Source: Delphinus delphis
Taxonomy: Eukaryota; Chordata; Mammalia; Artiodactyla; Delphinidae
NCBI RefSeq assembly: GCF_949987515.2
Contig: NC_082696.1
Coordinates: forward strand, 60,768,447 to 60,832,446
Direction of reading: 5' to 3'
DNA: 64,000 bases
Notes under the pieces: generated by a model
What the model was told of the DNA's origin: nothing
What the model saw: the letters and a program-made list of their open reading frames with translations, nothing else
Databases searched by the model: none
Translations under genes and position numbers: made by a program
Part shown: positions 45,661 to 58,813 of the stretch, in pieces
Layout: every line of letters begins with the position of its first letter
Numbering within the stretch: position 1 is the first letter of the stretch

Positions 45661-45768
45661 CCAGTTGAAAGATACTCCAGAGTGACCCTCCAGTTGAAAG
45701 ATACTGGGGGAGTCCAGCTGAAAGACGCTGGGAAAAAGTGCACCTTTGCTCAGTTGAGAGACGCTGAA
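45661..45768 (+). repeat. Four-copy degenerate 18-bp repeat in the ERV leader
   Basis: Units CCAGTTGAAAGATACTCC (45661), CCAGTTGAAAGATACTGG (45690), CCAGCTGAAAGACGCTGG (45714) and TCAGTTGAGAGACGCTGA (45750). Units 2 and 3 begin CCAG and end CTGG, so they could form small stem-loops. Spacing is 29, 24 and 36 bp. Confidence 0.85.
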
Positions 45769-47442
45769 CAGTCTAGACTGGGTGATAGGTGAGAGGCTGG
45801 CCTAACATCTTTCCTAAATGAGGGGGTATCAGAAAGCCAGCCTCCACCTAAAAGCCCAGTCAGCTTTATGTATTTGCAAAATTTATACTTACAAATACTT
45901 ACTTAATTGAGAATTAAAAGAAAATCTTACACTGAAAATGGCCAATATGGGACTCTTTTATTGCATATGCAGTTAAGTTAGAGAAAGCTGGCATTATAAA
46001 ACATCTTTTTGGAATTCTGGAACAAGTTCTTCTAGAGGAAACTTGCATTTCTTTCCCTGTGCCTTGAGATGTAAATGTTCTAACAGAGGTCTCAGGAACA
46101 CTTATCTAGACCATTTCTAATTCCTGAGATTGAGGGGGAAAAAAAAGAGAGAAAAGAGGTCTTTTTAAACTTGGCTTATTCCAACTGTTACTATAAACTA
46201 GTGAGTTTTATATTATAATACCTGATTCATGACTAAGTTTAAAAAAATGAAGCTATGAGATTTCTGATTGTGTCTGTCTGTATGTCTATGTGTGCATTGT
46301 AAATATATGTCTTTACCTCCAGCAGGTATTACCAAAATTAATTTGTAAATGAGCACTATTTAATTGGCTTAAAGAAAATTAAGCAATTATATAAATTCTC
46401 AGAAATATAAAAGAAACTAACCCAAATGAATTTCAGTTTCAAGTGAACTGGGAAATATTTAGTATTAAATTAATATTTGGCATTGAAGTCAGTTTAAGTT
46501 TGTTGGTTTAAATAACACAGCTATGTCTTTAGAGTCATCAGTAGTAAATATAATAATTTTATTGTATCTAGGTTTACTAGAAGTCAAATAAAATCTTATT
46601 ATATCTGTTGCAAATATAAAATAAACTGGTATGATGAAAATTTTTATAAGTATTTTAAGTGTAAATGAGAAAAAAGTTTTTAGGTAAGGTCCTTAGGAAT
46701 AACTATGTTTTAGGAATGTCTACTTAAAATTATTCTCTCTAGATATTTGGTGACTTGAAACTTTAGAGTTTTGCTAAATTAAGTTAAATGATTGAAGTTT
46801 ATCAAATATCTAGGTCATTCCCAAATAAAATAAGATACTGAAATATTAATCACTGAACACTAGCTTTCTTTTACAGAAAGACTAAAGATATTTAGGACTA
46901 TTAATAAATATGTTTGGTGCCACACAGAAATTTTCTGTAAGAAAACACATATTTTTAGAAATTATTGATATTTATAAGTTTGCTAATATACAGAATGCTA
47001 ATGTAAAATTACTTCTTAGTTTTCACTAGAAATTAAGGTTTTTAAGAGTTGAAGATTCTAATTTGAATATGTAATTAAAGCTACTAGAAACAATAAGGGA
47101 GACATTTCAGTAAACAAGGAGTGTAGGATGTGTGTTTTCAGTAAAAGAAAGTATGAGAAATGAAAAAGCATTTTGTTAAGGGAAAAGAAAGTAATTTGTC
47201 TTAAAGCCTGTTATTTCTAAATAGGAAAGAACATAAGGGACAAATTAATATGCATATAGAAAGTTGTAGAAGGTTTGTGAGAGGAAAAAAGGTCTTTAGA
47301 ATGGTATTCTATGTGTGGTCAGAACTGACTAAGATTAGAATAAATTTAATTGAGTTTTAATGTTAAAGGTAAAGTGGTACAAACCTGAATTTGGATTCTC
47401 TCTCTATTAAGAGGACAAAGTTTTCTTAAAATATTGATCTGC

Positions 47443-47657
47443 TTTTTTTTTTTTTTTTTTTTTTTGCGGTACACGGGCCTCTCACTGTTGTGGCCTCTCC
47501 CGCTGCAGAGCACAGGCTCCAGACACACAGGCTCAGCGGCCATGGCTCACGGGCCCAGCCGCTCCGCGCCATGTGGGATCCTCCTGGACTGAGGCACGAA
47601 CCCGTGTCCCCTGCATTGGCAGGAGAACTCTCAACCACTGCGCCACCAGGGAAGCCC
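47443..47657 (-). mobile_element. CHR-2 SINE, antisense
   Basis: Poly-T is followed by antisense CHR-2, ending GGGAAGCCC. It is inserted in the ERV interior, so it is younger than the ERV. Clean target duplications were not identified. Confidence 0.93.
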
Positions 47658-48857
47658 TGAAATCTTTTATTGTCACTCTGGTTAAGTGAATAAGCATTGT
47701 TTCACAGTGACCTATGATACTATTTGACTAGTGTTTCAAACCATTTTGATGTTTTTTGATGAATTTCCCCAAATCAAATTCTAAAGAATTTCCTTTGACC
47801 TCTAGCTAACTTCGGGATGCTTCAAAGGGCCCCTAAGGCATTCCAAAGAGAGATGTTAAACTAATTAGTTAATTTGGCATGTTAAATTACATGGGAAGAA
47901 TTGTCAAGTGAGTAATAACTCTTCTTAGTAAATAAACATTATTTATCTAGATATTCTAGAAATTATATGGCTTTCCTAAAAATCTGCTTTGTCCGAGAAA
48001 AATGTTTTGAGTCATAATTCTAGTTATTATCTTAAAATGTTGTAGGTAACAGCAGTAACCAAGTTTCTTTCCCAATTGCATTGTAATCAGTTCTTTAACT
48101 GTGCCTTCTTAAATCTTTTGTCATTCATAGACAGTTATTGTTTTACTCTGATGCCTTTGCAAAACTCCTTCCTCTTCAAGAAGATTCATAGCAAGGACTA
48201 TTTTTTTTAAGTCCACGTTTCTGATACCATTCAAATCATACCACTGAACTGGGTGAGAAATTAAAGAATTCCAGTGGGAAACTTGAAATATTCATTAAAC
48301 TGTTAGCCAAAAAGGATTAGTTATATAGGACTGAGTGAACTGATAAATATGGTTATCATTTTTATGGTTTCTGTCTGAAATATTACTGGCTTTTAATCTA
48401 TATTTTCCAGATATGAGGAAATACTCCCCCTCAAGCTAATAATGACTTAAACAGCAATTTGGTAAATTCTACCTTTGTAAGCAGAATTGAAATATATATC
48501 TTTTCTCTCTACCCAATCCCTCCAGAGATTGGAAACTCTTAGGTTTCCAACAGCCTTATCAAGTGAATAAAGAAGGCCACCTCCTGACAGGTGCAGGAAT
48601 CTCAAGAGACTTGGAGAATCTGGAGAAGAGAGGAATTCATCCAAATCTATAGCTATCACAGGTGGAATCTGATGACAAGCCCTTGGCCTGGCTTTCCTGG
48701 GCTAGAGAGGCCTTTTAAAAATTCAATCTGAGATTCTTTTTTAAAAGTTTCACCAAAGCCAATTTTAAAAGAGCCTACGTGATTAATTACACTTATGTAA
48801 ATAATCAGGCCAAGTTTATTGAAACTAGGCTTATTTTGCAAACAAATTAGTCTTTTT

Positions 48858-49805
48858 CTAATTTAATTTTATTTATTTTTTTATAAAACAGGTTCTTAAT
48901 AGTTATCTATTTCATACATATTGGTGTATATATGTCAATCCCAATCTCCCAATTCATCCCACCACCACCATCCCTCCCCCCCACTTTTCCCCCTTGGTGT
49001 CCATACATTTGTTCTCTACATCTGTGACTCTATTTCTGCCCTGCAAACAGGTTCATCTGTACCATTTTTCTAGGTTCCACATACATGCGTTAATATACGA
49101 TATCTGTTTTTCTCCTTCTGACTTACTTCACTCTGTATGACAACCTCTAGATCCATCCACATCTCTACAAATGACCCAGTTCCATTCCTTTTCATGGCTG
49201 AGTAATATTCCATTGTATATATGTACCACATCTTATTCTTCTTTATCCATTCGTCTGTTGATGGGAATTTAGGTTGCTTCCATGACTAGGCTATTGTAAA
49301 TAGTGTTGCAATGAACATTGGGGTGCATATGTCTTTTTGAATTATGGTTTTCTCTGGGTATATGCCCAGTAAGTGGGATTGCTGGGTCATATGGTAATTC
49401 TATTTTTAGTTTTTTAAGGAACCTCCATACTTTCCTCTATAGTGGCTGTTATCAATTTACATTCCCACCATCAGTGCAAGAGGGTTGCCTTTTCTCCACA
49501 CCCTCTCCAGCATTCGTTGTTTGTAGATTTTCTGATGATGCCCATTCTAACTGGTGTGAGGTGATACATCATGGTAGTTTTGATTTGCATTTCTCTAATA
49601 ATTAGTGATGTTGAGCAACTTTTCATGTGTTTCTTGGTCACCTGTTGTCTTCTTGCAGAAATGTCTATTTAGGTCTTCTGCCCATTTTTTGGATTGGGTT
49701 GTTTGCTTTTTTAATACTGAGTTGCATGAGCTGTTTATATATTTTGGAGATAAAGCCTTTGTCCATTGATTCGTTTGCAAATATTTTCTCCCATTCTGAG
49801 GGTTG
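48858..49805 (-). mobile_element. L1 3' half, antisense, 5'-truncated
   Basis: It reads, in antisense, the L1 3' UTR and ORF2 C-terminal region: 'GTTCTTAATAGTTATCTATT', 'CATGGCTGAGTAATATTCCA', 'GGTATATGCCCAGTAAGTGG', 'TTTTCTCCCATTCTGAGGGT'. It stops abruptly inside ORF2, as expected for 5' truncation. Frameshifts and stops break the coding part. Confidence 0.92.
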
Positions 49806-49869
49806 CCCGCCTACCACCAAGAAAGAGGTAAGGTCATGTGGTTATACGTGGTAGATTCATCAGATAATT

Positions 49870-50240
49870 CAATTCATATGATTTGTTACCAAGTTCATAT
49901 TGAGCACTATTCAAGTTGCTGTTGATACAGCAGGTAAAGAAGACAAACAAATTCTCTTCTCTCATTCTGCTAATACTTTAGTGGGGGAATGGCAGACAAC
50001 ACAATAAAGACAAGTAAACAAGACAATATCAGTTAAGGCAAGTTATTTGGAGAAAATAAAATATACCAGTAGAGAGTGACTGGTGCCTACATAAATAAGA
50101 TGACATGGGAATATTTAAGGGGAGACTTATATGACAAGTGGGAGCCAGCCCTTCAATGAGCTGAAGAAAAAGCAGCAGAGACGAACTAAAGGAAATAGAA
50201 AAATGCCATTGCAACTGGACAGAAAGCTGTGTACCTTGTG
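49870..50240. repeat. Ancient interspersed repeat, class uncertain
   Basis: 'CATATTGAGCACTATTCAAG', 'GTTGATACAGCAGGTAAAGA' and 'AATACTTTAGTGGGGGAATG' resemble the old 'attcaacaaatatttattgag' family of mammalian fossils. Confidence 0.4.
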
Positions 50241-50289
50241 GAACTGTATCATTCTTCACAAGGAATACGTTTCCGGCTCCTCTCCACCA

Positions 50290-50545
50290 GACCAAATTCA
50301 AACCTCCCATTTTCTACAAATCCTTTCCCAAATTCATAAAACCATCTAAATATTTTGCCTGTAGCCCTTTAAAATGTTTTCCCTTAAATTTTTTGAATAT
50401 ATTTCAACGGTACTGGGAAACTTCATACCTAATTATATATTATGTAAATGTTTCTGCACAGCTCTCTTATGTCCTCAGAGTATATAATTATCTCTTCAAG
50501 AATGAGAATCATGTCTCTTTACATATTTTGTCCTCCATAGTGATA
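50290..50545 (+). mobile_element. L2 LINE 3' fragment, probable
   Basis: 'TCTCTTCAAGAATGAGAATC' followed by 'ATGTCTCTTTACATATTTTG' and 'TCCTCCATAG' follows the L2 3' phrase on activity-like 'gggaatcatgtct'. Confidence 0.4.
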
Positions 50546-52500
50546 ATCCTTATGGACATATGATATAAACAAAATAAGAATCTTGAGGCTTGTTTAAGAT
50601 CTACCAGGACTTGCCATTTAACCCTGGAATTCTGACTACTCATTAGATTTTCTATCGCTAAAACAGTTTTTAAAAAAAGAAAAGAGGAAAGCCTCTGGCA
50701 GGTAATAATCATAGTACCTCACACAATAGTGACACAAGTAAGTTAAATAAGAGTAAAGGAGTTGAAGCTACTCAGATTGGTCATATTTACCAGTGTACCC
50801 TAGAGACTTAATCCTTGGTTTAAGGACTTAAACTTGCCTCTTAACTGCTAGTTGTCAGTTCTCAGCCTTAAACTTTCAATGATTTTCCAGTGTTTTTCAA
50901 TAACAATTTCCTTTCTTTATTGTCTTGCTTTTTGGCAGCGATCTCTAAACATTGGTAGTATTATACAGAAACTTACATTGTAGAGAATCTAATCTTTAAA
51001 AAAGGGGACAAAAGATTACAGGGGTTTCGTAGTTAATAAACTGAACATGTCTCAATGATGTAATGTTGTTTTCCAAGTACAGAGACAAAACAATTATTTG
51101 AAATTGTAGTCAGATCCATACCCAATCATGAACAAGCATAATTGGCAGGAACAAAATGCATATAAAATGCATACAGTGGCAAATGGCAGTGTCCCTAAGA
51201 AAAACATTAAAGGAAAACTTTCATTCCAGTTAGTTCCCAGTGATGATTTGAGGAGACATTTTTTACCTTTAGAATCATCAAATGATAGTCAACCAAAAAT
51301 GGTCTTAAGTATTAAAAAAATATTTATTCTGCTAGGTGTTTCAGGGGAGGATCTCAGGATGGTGTTTCAGGTCACCCGCCTAATTTATGGGTTGGGATGA
51401 ATAGGGGAAAACCAAGAATGGGCATTCATTGAGTTGATGGGAGCCCTTGAATAAGGCAGAGAGATTCAAAATTTTGCTGCATGGACCCTCTTTAAAGATT
51501 CTATTTAGGTTTTTAAAGTCTTTAATGTTAAAGATATCTCTATTTTGTTTTTATCTGATTCCAGAAAAATAGGGTCATGCATCTGAGATAAAATCACAGT
51601 GAGATACAGAGAATGACAAGAATGAAGTGTTTGGGAGCCCTTGACGTGGAGCTTAAAAGAGTCTAGATTGCACGGGGAAGAAGATGTGTGTTGCAGACAA
51701 CTCTTGTGCCCCACTTCACCGTGCTCAGAGCCCGACCTGGAACTCCAACCTCTGCTACAGTGAGGTGACCGTCTCCACACAGCCTTCCATTGGCTGTGGC
51801 AGATGCAACCCAACAGTGCCTTTCCTCGGGTCACGTAACTACCAATTACTGCCCAGAGACTTCTCTGACACATTGAGTGTGGGACATTCTTGGGATCCTG
51901 CAAAGCATTCAGAAGTGCTGGGCACTTAATATCTGAGGAGTCAGCCTGTCCATACAGGGGTGGGAACTGACAGATAAATGCTTTTGTCTTTCATCCCCTA
52001 AGCAAACAGCTCTGACACATTTCATAAGGCTTCTCAGAATGTGTCATAGGCTTCAGCAACAGTCACCTGTTTGTTGGTCAAGTTGATATACACCCTGGAA
52101 TCAGCTTTTGCATCTTTCCTCTTTTACCTGTCCTGTTCTGTGCTCCTGTTCCTTAGGCTCAAATGCTCCTTACAATTATTGGCAATCAAGTCTTTGTGTC
52201 AGGCTCTTTCAGAAGGACTGAAACGAAAACAGTGGGGATATAGGGGAAGAAAGAAGGGAAAGAAGCAGGAGGAGTAAACCATGTATTGTCTCCAAAGAGT
52301 AGACAACTGATTATGTCCCAATTAAGGCTATGAGTAACTTAGAGAAAGTGAGAGGGCTTTATAGGTAACTGGGATTTTCTTTCAGTTTCTAACTGACTCA
52401 GAGCACAAGCCCCAAATGCCCCATTCTACAGGGTTTCAAATGTGTTGCTTGAATGGAGAGCTAGAAAAATACATTTCCTTCTAATCCTAAGACTCTTTGC
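50546..52500. other. Intronic DNA, nothing recognised
   Basis: Two overlapping antiparallel open frames occur at 51505-51929 (132 codons minus, 81 codons plus) in a slightly GC-richer patch. Neither has a domain or splice context, so I do not call a gene. Confidence 0.5.
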
Positions 52501-52501
52501 C

Positions 52502-52683
52502 ATTATTACACACTTTATGAATTTTATTAATTTACTTTATTTATTAATTTACTTAATTTATTAATTTACTTATTTATTAATTAATAGAAACCATAGGGAA
52601 ACCATTATCTTCAACCTATAAGGAAATGATTCTAAGTGACAGTAATATTATTTTCTTATTTTATTCCTATTCAACAGTATATA

Positions 52684-52725
<42 letters not shown>

Positions 52726-52731
52726 AGAAAG
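52502..52731. repeat. AT-rich tandem tract and (TG)n(GA)n microsatellite
   Basis: 52502-52584 repeats TTTATTAATTTACT-like units. 52684-52731 is a compound TG then GA run. Confidence 0.9.
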
Positions 52732-54389
52732 ATTTTGTTCTAGTTTAACTGTTTTTAACTAGTTCTTTGGCTATTTTTCTTTTTAAGAAAAAAAAGAGTT
52801 TGATTTTGATATAATGTAGTTCATGACCCTAACATAATAATGTGGTTTGTTTTCAGTTTATGGTTGGTATAAACCCCTGCTATTAACATGAAATCTTATT
52901 TATAACCTATTTTAAACTTCTGTAAGAAGCAATCTTAGATTTCTGCATTTATCAAATAAAGCATTTAACTCTCATAGATTACAACATTAGTTCGACCTAC
53001 TGTGCACATTGCCAACTACTTATACTTGATTCCCTGGAAATTTAGCATCTCCATGAGATTTGGGTGTAAACTCAATTTTCCTGCATTATTCCATGTCACT
53101 GACTTATAACTAAGATAAATCTTAAAATGGCAAGGTGAATTTGAGCTTTTTAGGATACTATCTGTGCACATATGTTCTTTGAAATATTTTATTTGTAATT
53201 TCATTAGACATTTCAAAACACATCAAAATGAAAACATTTTTCAGTATCTAATTCAGTTGGAACTGAAAATGAGTCCTATTTGTTTTCAGCGATGGTTTTA
53301 TTTCATTAAGTCAGAATTACTTGTTTTATAATTACATGTAGAAATAAATAGCGTTTTCACAGGTTAATGAAAAAAATACTCACGCAACTTTATTCCGAAT
53401 TTCTTTGGCTGGCAGAAAGAAGTAATCTTTCACTTACCTTTACCATAAGAAATTAATTTCTCTTTCTCAACACAATGAAAAGCTTTAATATGAATTTCCT
53501 CAAAAGAGACAAAATCATAAACAATTTTGAAGAGCAAAAGAGAAAAATGTGGTAAATATACAGCATTAAGAAATTTGAACATGAAAAAAAGTTTTATTTA
53601 TAATGCCTACTCATTTTGGAATAGTTCTTCATTAAAAAATCTAAAGAGAGAAATAAAATGTCTAAATTTAAAAGATTGTGTACTTCATCAATAGTTTCTT
53701 CCTGAGAAACAGAAGTCTAATTCTAGTCTTGAATAGAAAAAAACAAACCGAAGCAAAATAAACCAAAGCAAAACAAAACCATAAGCAACAAGAAAACTAA
53801 ATCTCTCTCTCTTACACACACACATGTATGCACTCTTAGCAATAATAGAAAAAAGAAATTATGACTTCCTAAGAGCTACAATTTTGTTCCATTTATTTAA
53901 CTTAACTTGCATTTATCAAGTACTTACTATGTGGCTATACTATGCTGAGTATTTTATTTAAACAGCTTCATTGAATCCTCAGAGGGCTCTATCCTCCATG
54001 ATAATGGCATATTTTACTATCTTTAATTGGGGGTGAATTTAAAATGCAACTGAAACCATCAGCACAGCTTAATTTGAAATTAGAATTGACATGATTATAC
54101 TTGCTACACGTTCATCAGAATTTCCATGGGCAATAATACTAAATTGCCCCTCAGCAGATCAGTTTATTCACTAGCATAATACAGCAGTTTAAAATATCTT
54201 TATTCACTACTTGGTGGGTCACTGTAGTGAACACTGTGGGGCACCACTCAGCTCCCTCCTCCAGTGACCTTGACATTCACTCATTTCCCCACTTGCTGGG
54301 CCTGTTGGCTACTGGCAGCTCACTGCTGAGTCCCTCCATAGCTGAGTGCTTCTTCCAAGTTTGCTCCTATATCTACTGTCTTATCAAGG
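52732..54389. other. Intronic DNA, mostly unrecognised
   Basis: A short antisense MIR-like piece may lie at 53920-54000 ('AAGTACTTACTATGTGGCTA'). 54190-54390 may be the 5' flank or 5' UTR of the LINE relic that follows. Confidence 0.4.
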
Positions 54390-55780
54390 AAAGAGTATGA
54401 CGGCCTGGCCCCCTTGCAAGTGCAGGCCCTCTTTGAAGGGCCATCCCATTCCTAGAGCTACAGCTTACCACCATGCCAGCAGGACTACAGTATAAAATCA
54501 GTGGATTGCAGCTGAAAGAGCTGCAGGATGCAGGATCCATGTAGTAAGAGTTCTAAGTGAACGTTAAGAGAAAACGTTCAAGAGAAAACAGAGCACAAAG
54601 ACAACAGTGGAGGCAAAACAAGGACATTGCAGAATGTAAAGTCTCTGGAACCTACAGCTATAGCAATCATTAAACAGTCCGACTCCAAGCCAGATTGACA
54701 TGAAACTTCAGACTACAGGCCTATTTACCTCAGTTCCTATTCACTGATGCACCATTTCTAGTATTCAACAAAAACTATAAAGTATGTTAAAAGGCAACAA
54801 AAACACATTCTGAAGAGGAAAAACAAGCAACACAACCAGATTCAAATATAGTTCAGATTTTGGAATTATCAGACAGGGAATTTAAAATGACAATGATTAA
54901 TATGTTAAGGGCTCTATGGAAAAAATAGATAACCTGAAAACACAGATTTCAGCAGAAAAACAAAAGCTCTAAGAAGGATCAAAAGGATCCAAAACCACTA
55001 AACATAAATGAAATATGCCTTTGCTGGGCTCATCAGTAGACTAAACATAGCCAAAGGAAGAATCAGTGAGTTTGAAGATTTGTCAATAGAAACTTCTCAA
55101 ACTGAAATACAAAGAGAAAAAATAATGAAAAAAAAAAAGGACAGAACATCCAAGTACTACAGGACAAGACAATCTCAAAAGGAGTGAAACACACATAATT
55201 AGAATGTCAGATGAAGAACTAAGAAAAAACAGAGCTGCATAATTAACTGAAATATTAATGGTCAAGAATTTTACAAAATTAATGACAGAAACCAAAACAC
55301 AGATCATGGAAGTTTGGAGAACACTAAGTAGGATAAATAACAAAAATTTTACACCTGGCATATCATTTTCAAACTGCAGAAAACCAAAGACAGAGATAAA
55401 AATCTTGAGAGAAGCCAGAGGGGGTAAAAAAATATTTTACCTATAAAGAAACAGAGATAATAATTATAGTGGACTTTTTACCAAAAACCATATAAGCATG
55501 AAGAGAGTGAAGTGAAATATTTACTATTAAAAAAAACCCCCCACCATTCTAGAATTCTAAATCCTGAAAAATTATTTTTTAAAGTGATGGAGAAATAAAG
55601 ATATTCTCAGACAAACTAAAACTAAGGGAATTCTTTGCCAGCAGAACTGCCCTTCAAGATATGTGAATAGAGTGCTTTCAAGGTTATGAAAAATGACTAT
55701 GTTAGAAACTCATATCTACATAAGGAAAGGAAGAGTGTCAAAGAAGGAATAAATGAAGGTAAAATACAATCTTTTATTTA
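54390..55780 (+). mobile_element. L1M/HAL1-type LINE relic spanning the ORF1 region
   Basis: Sense order of old L1/HAL1 ORF1: 'ATTATCAGACAGGGAATTTA', 'GGGCTCATCAGTAGACTAAA', 'AGTGAGTTTGAAGATTTGTC', 'CACCTGGCATATCATTTTCA', 'AGATATTCTCAGACAAACTA'. Only ORF1-type sequence is seen, and no reverse transcriptase follows, which favours HAL1 or a truncated L1M. Frames are broken; the longest piece (55258-55446) is 62 codons. Confidence 0.7.
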
Positions 55781-55829
55781 TATTACTCTTAAGCTAAAAG
55801 ATAACTGTTTAAAGTAATAATAGTCTCTT

Positions 55830-55982
55830 GCTACTCAAAAAGTGGTCTTGGGACCAGCAGCATTGCTCTGCTTTGGGGCTTGTTAGATATCCAAAATCTC
55901 CAGACCTACTGAATCAGAATTTTCATCTTTTGCAAAACACCCAGGTGATGTGTATGCAGGTTAAAGTTTTAGAAGCACTGAT
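55830..55982 (+). mobile_element. MER5A-like hAT-Charlie element
   Basis: 'AAAAGTGGTCTTGGGACCAG', 'CTACTGAATCAGAATTTTCA', 'CCCAGGTGATGTGTATGCAG' and 'GTTTTAGAAGCACTGAT' follow MER5A. Confidence 0.8.
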
Positions 55983-58400
55983 TATGAGAAAACTGAAACA
56001 TTCTCCAGGATTAGATGAGGACATCTATTACTATGTATCATTCTGATGATTATCGCTATCTATTGGTAAATATCATTGGCTCATATTTAGAGATAAGAAA
56101 TAGTGACAACATGGCAGTATGGGCATCTTCTGGAAGTTTGAAGCAACACATCTTTATTTCTAAGGGCAATCATCTTTGCAAGCTTCTAAAAATACTTTCT
56201 ACCGAAAACTGCCTATAGCTGTGCCTATAGTAGATTATGCACAAACATTATATACATTCTTCCTGCTCAAATCATATTTTATATGTGGTAATACTTCAGA
56301 TATATGGAGTGCATCTTCTGAATAATCACACATATGCAGAGTGGCATCAGAGTCAGAGGGAGAGTCACGTGGGTGGGGGAGTGATAAAAAACATTATAAA
56401 TCACGAAATGTAGAAGAGCAGATGACCCACGTAATACTCACAATATGATATCAGTGAACAATTTCCCAAATAAAAAGAAAAGGGATATTTTTAGTGAGTG
56501 GTTGTGACCGAAACGTCAAGCCACTCAGTGAACTAAAAGAGAATGGAGTCATAAGATAATAAGGAACAGGGAAAAATAAAGAAATTGCGGCATTTGGCCC
56601 TCACTAATAGGTACAAATACAAGAAAGAACTGGCAGCACACACTCTGAAGAGCTGGGAGGAGGCATGAGAAAAGTTGAAAACTTATGCAGTAGAGCAAAC
56701 TGCCCTGAAAACCCCAGCATCGTCAGGGGAATTGCAGAATCTTAGACTCAAAGTTCTGTAGTACCTAAGTGATCCTGAAAATGTTTGGTGAAGTAAGCAA
56801 ACTTCGTCCTAACACTTGACTTGCCTCAGAGAACATCGCTGCCTTTGGAAGGGCATGCTGAAGGCGGCTCTGGTGACTGATTCTCAGGCTAAGTGAACCA
56901 GAGAAACTGCCATTTATCAAGCACCCAGCCTGTTCCCCTGACACCCGGGAGCCTACACTGGCAGCAAAGCCCAGCCAATCCTCCAGAGATGCCACAGGTC
57001 TACAGCCTTTCTTTCCCTCTGAGCAGATCAAAAGGTACCCTCATTTTTGTACACTGTCACAATTTTTGCCCAAGATTTTAATAACCAAGTAACTCTGAGC
57101 CTATTCTCCTGGGTCTTAATGGTTTTTGTATTTTACATTGAGACCTCCTTTAGATTGTTGGGTGTACTTGCAAAGAAACCATCAGCAAATCATGATACTA
57201 CAGAATGATATTAGGGCTTCTTAGATAGAATTCATTTCTAAATAGTGTCCCTGAAGAGTAGTATAATGCCAGATAATCCAGTCTGGAAAAAAAAAATCTT
57301 TAAACATTCTACCCAGCAAATATTTGCAAATCAGTTGTTGTAAGGTTAAGCAGAAGGATTTGGTTGATTTCTTCAACATGCTAATATTTTTATATGCCTT
57401 CAAAAAATCCATTTATTGATTGAAAATATTTCTTCATCCTGGACTTTTGGCATATTTTACTGGAGGTGTAGTGGATACAAGCAAATGCTTTGAAAGATAA
57501 AGACATTGTTTTCTAATTGGTATGGCCGGTTATTTATGTTCCAAATAAAAGATTCTGTCAGTAGAATGCTCTTACTATTTCAATCTGGCAAGTCCACTCT
57601 TTTGCTGCATCAACTGGTGAGCTTGCTCAGAGGAAACAGTGCTAGTACTTTGTGATATTTCCCTGTCTTGCTGTATGACCTCATTGTTCAGCCTGTAGAT
57701 CTGGATGTTACTGAGAATATACAATTTTATTACAGAAGAGACTCAATAAGAAATGTAACACATTATGCAGGCAACATATAAAAATATAGAACATTAAAGT
57801 GACAATCTTCAAATGTTACTTGTACCTGGGATTCTGTTTAAATTCAAGTGTTAAGAAAAGCTTGGCGAATCTCGTTGTCTTCTTGGGTGTCAAAAGGATG
57901 GTCATTTTTATGGTTAAAAATGGACAGACTGGATTAAAAGATGCAGAATTTCAACAATTGGAAGAAAACGAAATGAACATTCTAAAACTGAATACACACT
58001 GTCTGAAATTAAAAACTCATTTGATATGTTAAAGGGTACACTGTATTTGGAGAAAATAACTAAAAAAACCTGCTAGCACAAATTCTTGGAATGGTGAACA
58101 CCTCTCCTTCATTTCCCATGATAAAAGGCATAGAGGACTAGAGGCACTTTCTTAGAGATATCTGGCATTCACTGTAATACAGAAGTTATAGCTACTGCTC
58201 TTGCTTTTTTTTTTGTCTACACAATGTGGTTTTTATTTAACAGAAAATATGAATTCATTGTATAGCTAAGTACGTGAAGTCGTCTCTAGAACCTACAAAT
58301 ACTTGTAGGGTCCACAGTATTCACGTCCACATTCACGTAGTCACCTCCAGTACTGAAACTATTTACTACTCTTTCTGAATAAGTTAAATCCAATCTGTCC
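55983..58400. other. Intronic DNA, nothing recognised
   Basis: No repeat consensus, RNA gene or exon supported. Open frames near 56765-57081 overlap on opposite strands and carry no domain. Confidence 0.5.
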
Positions 58401-58474
58401 ATGTGTGTATCTATATCTTCTATATCTGTATATTCATATCCATATCTATCTATATCTATATAGCTATAGCTATA
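58401..58474. repeat. TATC/TATATC-rich repeat
   Basis: Irregular TATC and TATATC units ending in 'TAGCTATAGCTATA'. Confidence 0.8.
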
Positions 58475-58660
58475 AAACCTCTTCCTTGAGCTTGATCTTT
58501 CTTGTGCCAATTGTAGTTTCTATTCTGGTGTCAAAAAATTAAACTGATCCAGATTTTCCTTTACTGAAGGAATATATTCATCTTAATTTACTCTGTAGAA
58601 GTAGATGGAAGTTATCCAGTGATTACAATTTCTACAAACCTAATTTGGAAACATTAATAT

Positions 58661-58813
58661 TCAGTTTTTCTTTACTTCCTTTTCTTTCTTTCTTTTCCTT
58701 GCTTCCTCCCTTCCCTTTCTTTCTTCCCTTCCTTCCTTCCTTCCTTTCTTTCTTTCTTCCTTCCTTCCTTCCCTCTCTTTCTGCCCCTCTCTCACACACA
58801 TACACACACACAC
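58661..58813. repeat. Pyrimidine (CTTT/CCTT)n tract with (CA)n
   Basis: Almost pure pyrimidine for about 130 bp (CTTT, CCTTC units), then a CA run at 58792-58813. The plus-strand open frame here (Ser/Phe/Pro-rich) is only this simple repeat. Confidence 0.95.

Larger units (their letters stand above)
45444..48850 (+). mobile_element. ERV1 (MER4-like) interior, non-coding and degraded
   Basis: Directly after the LTR, 'TTTTGGCAACCACAAAGCG' sits where a primer-binding site belongs. Then come a leader with short repeats, an AT-rich tract ('TGTCTGTCTGTATGTCTATG'), and blocks such as 'TGTTTTTTGATGAATTTCCC' and 'TTCAAAGGGCCCCTAAGGCA' that I recognise from non-autonomous MER4-type interiors. No gag, pol or env frame is visible. 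A CHR-2 SINE (47443-47657) interrupts it, and an L1 (48858) ends it. No matching 3' LTR is seen to the right. Confidence 0.6.

Noticed and set aside
51505..51929. Overlapping 132-codon (minus) and 81-codon (plus) open frames
   Set aside because: Opposite-strand frames over the same bases with no recognisable domain; consistent with chance in a GC-richer patch.
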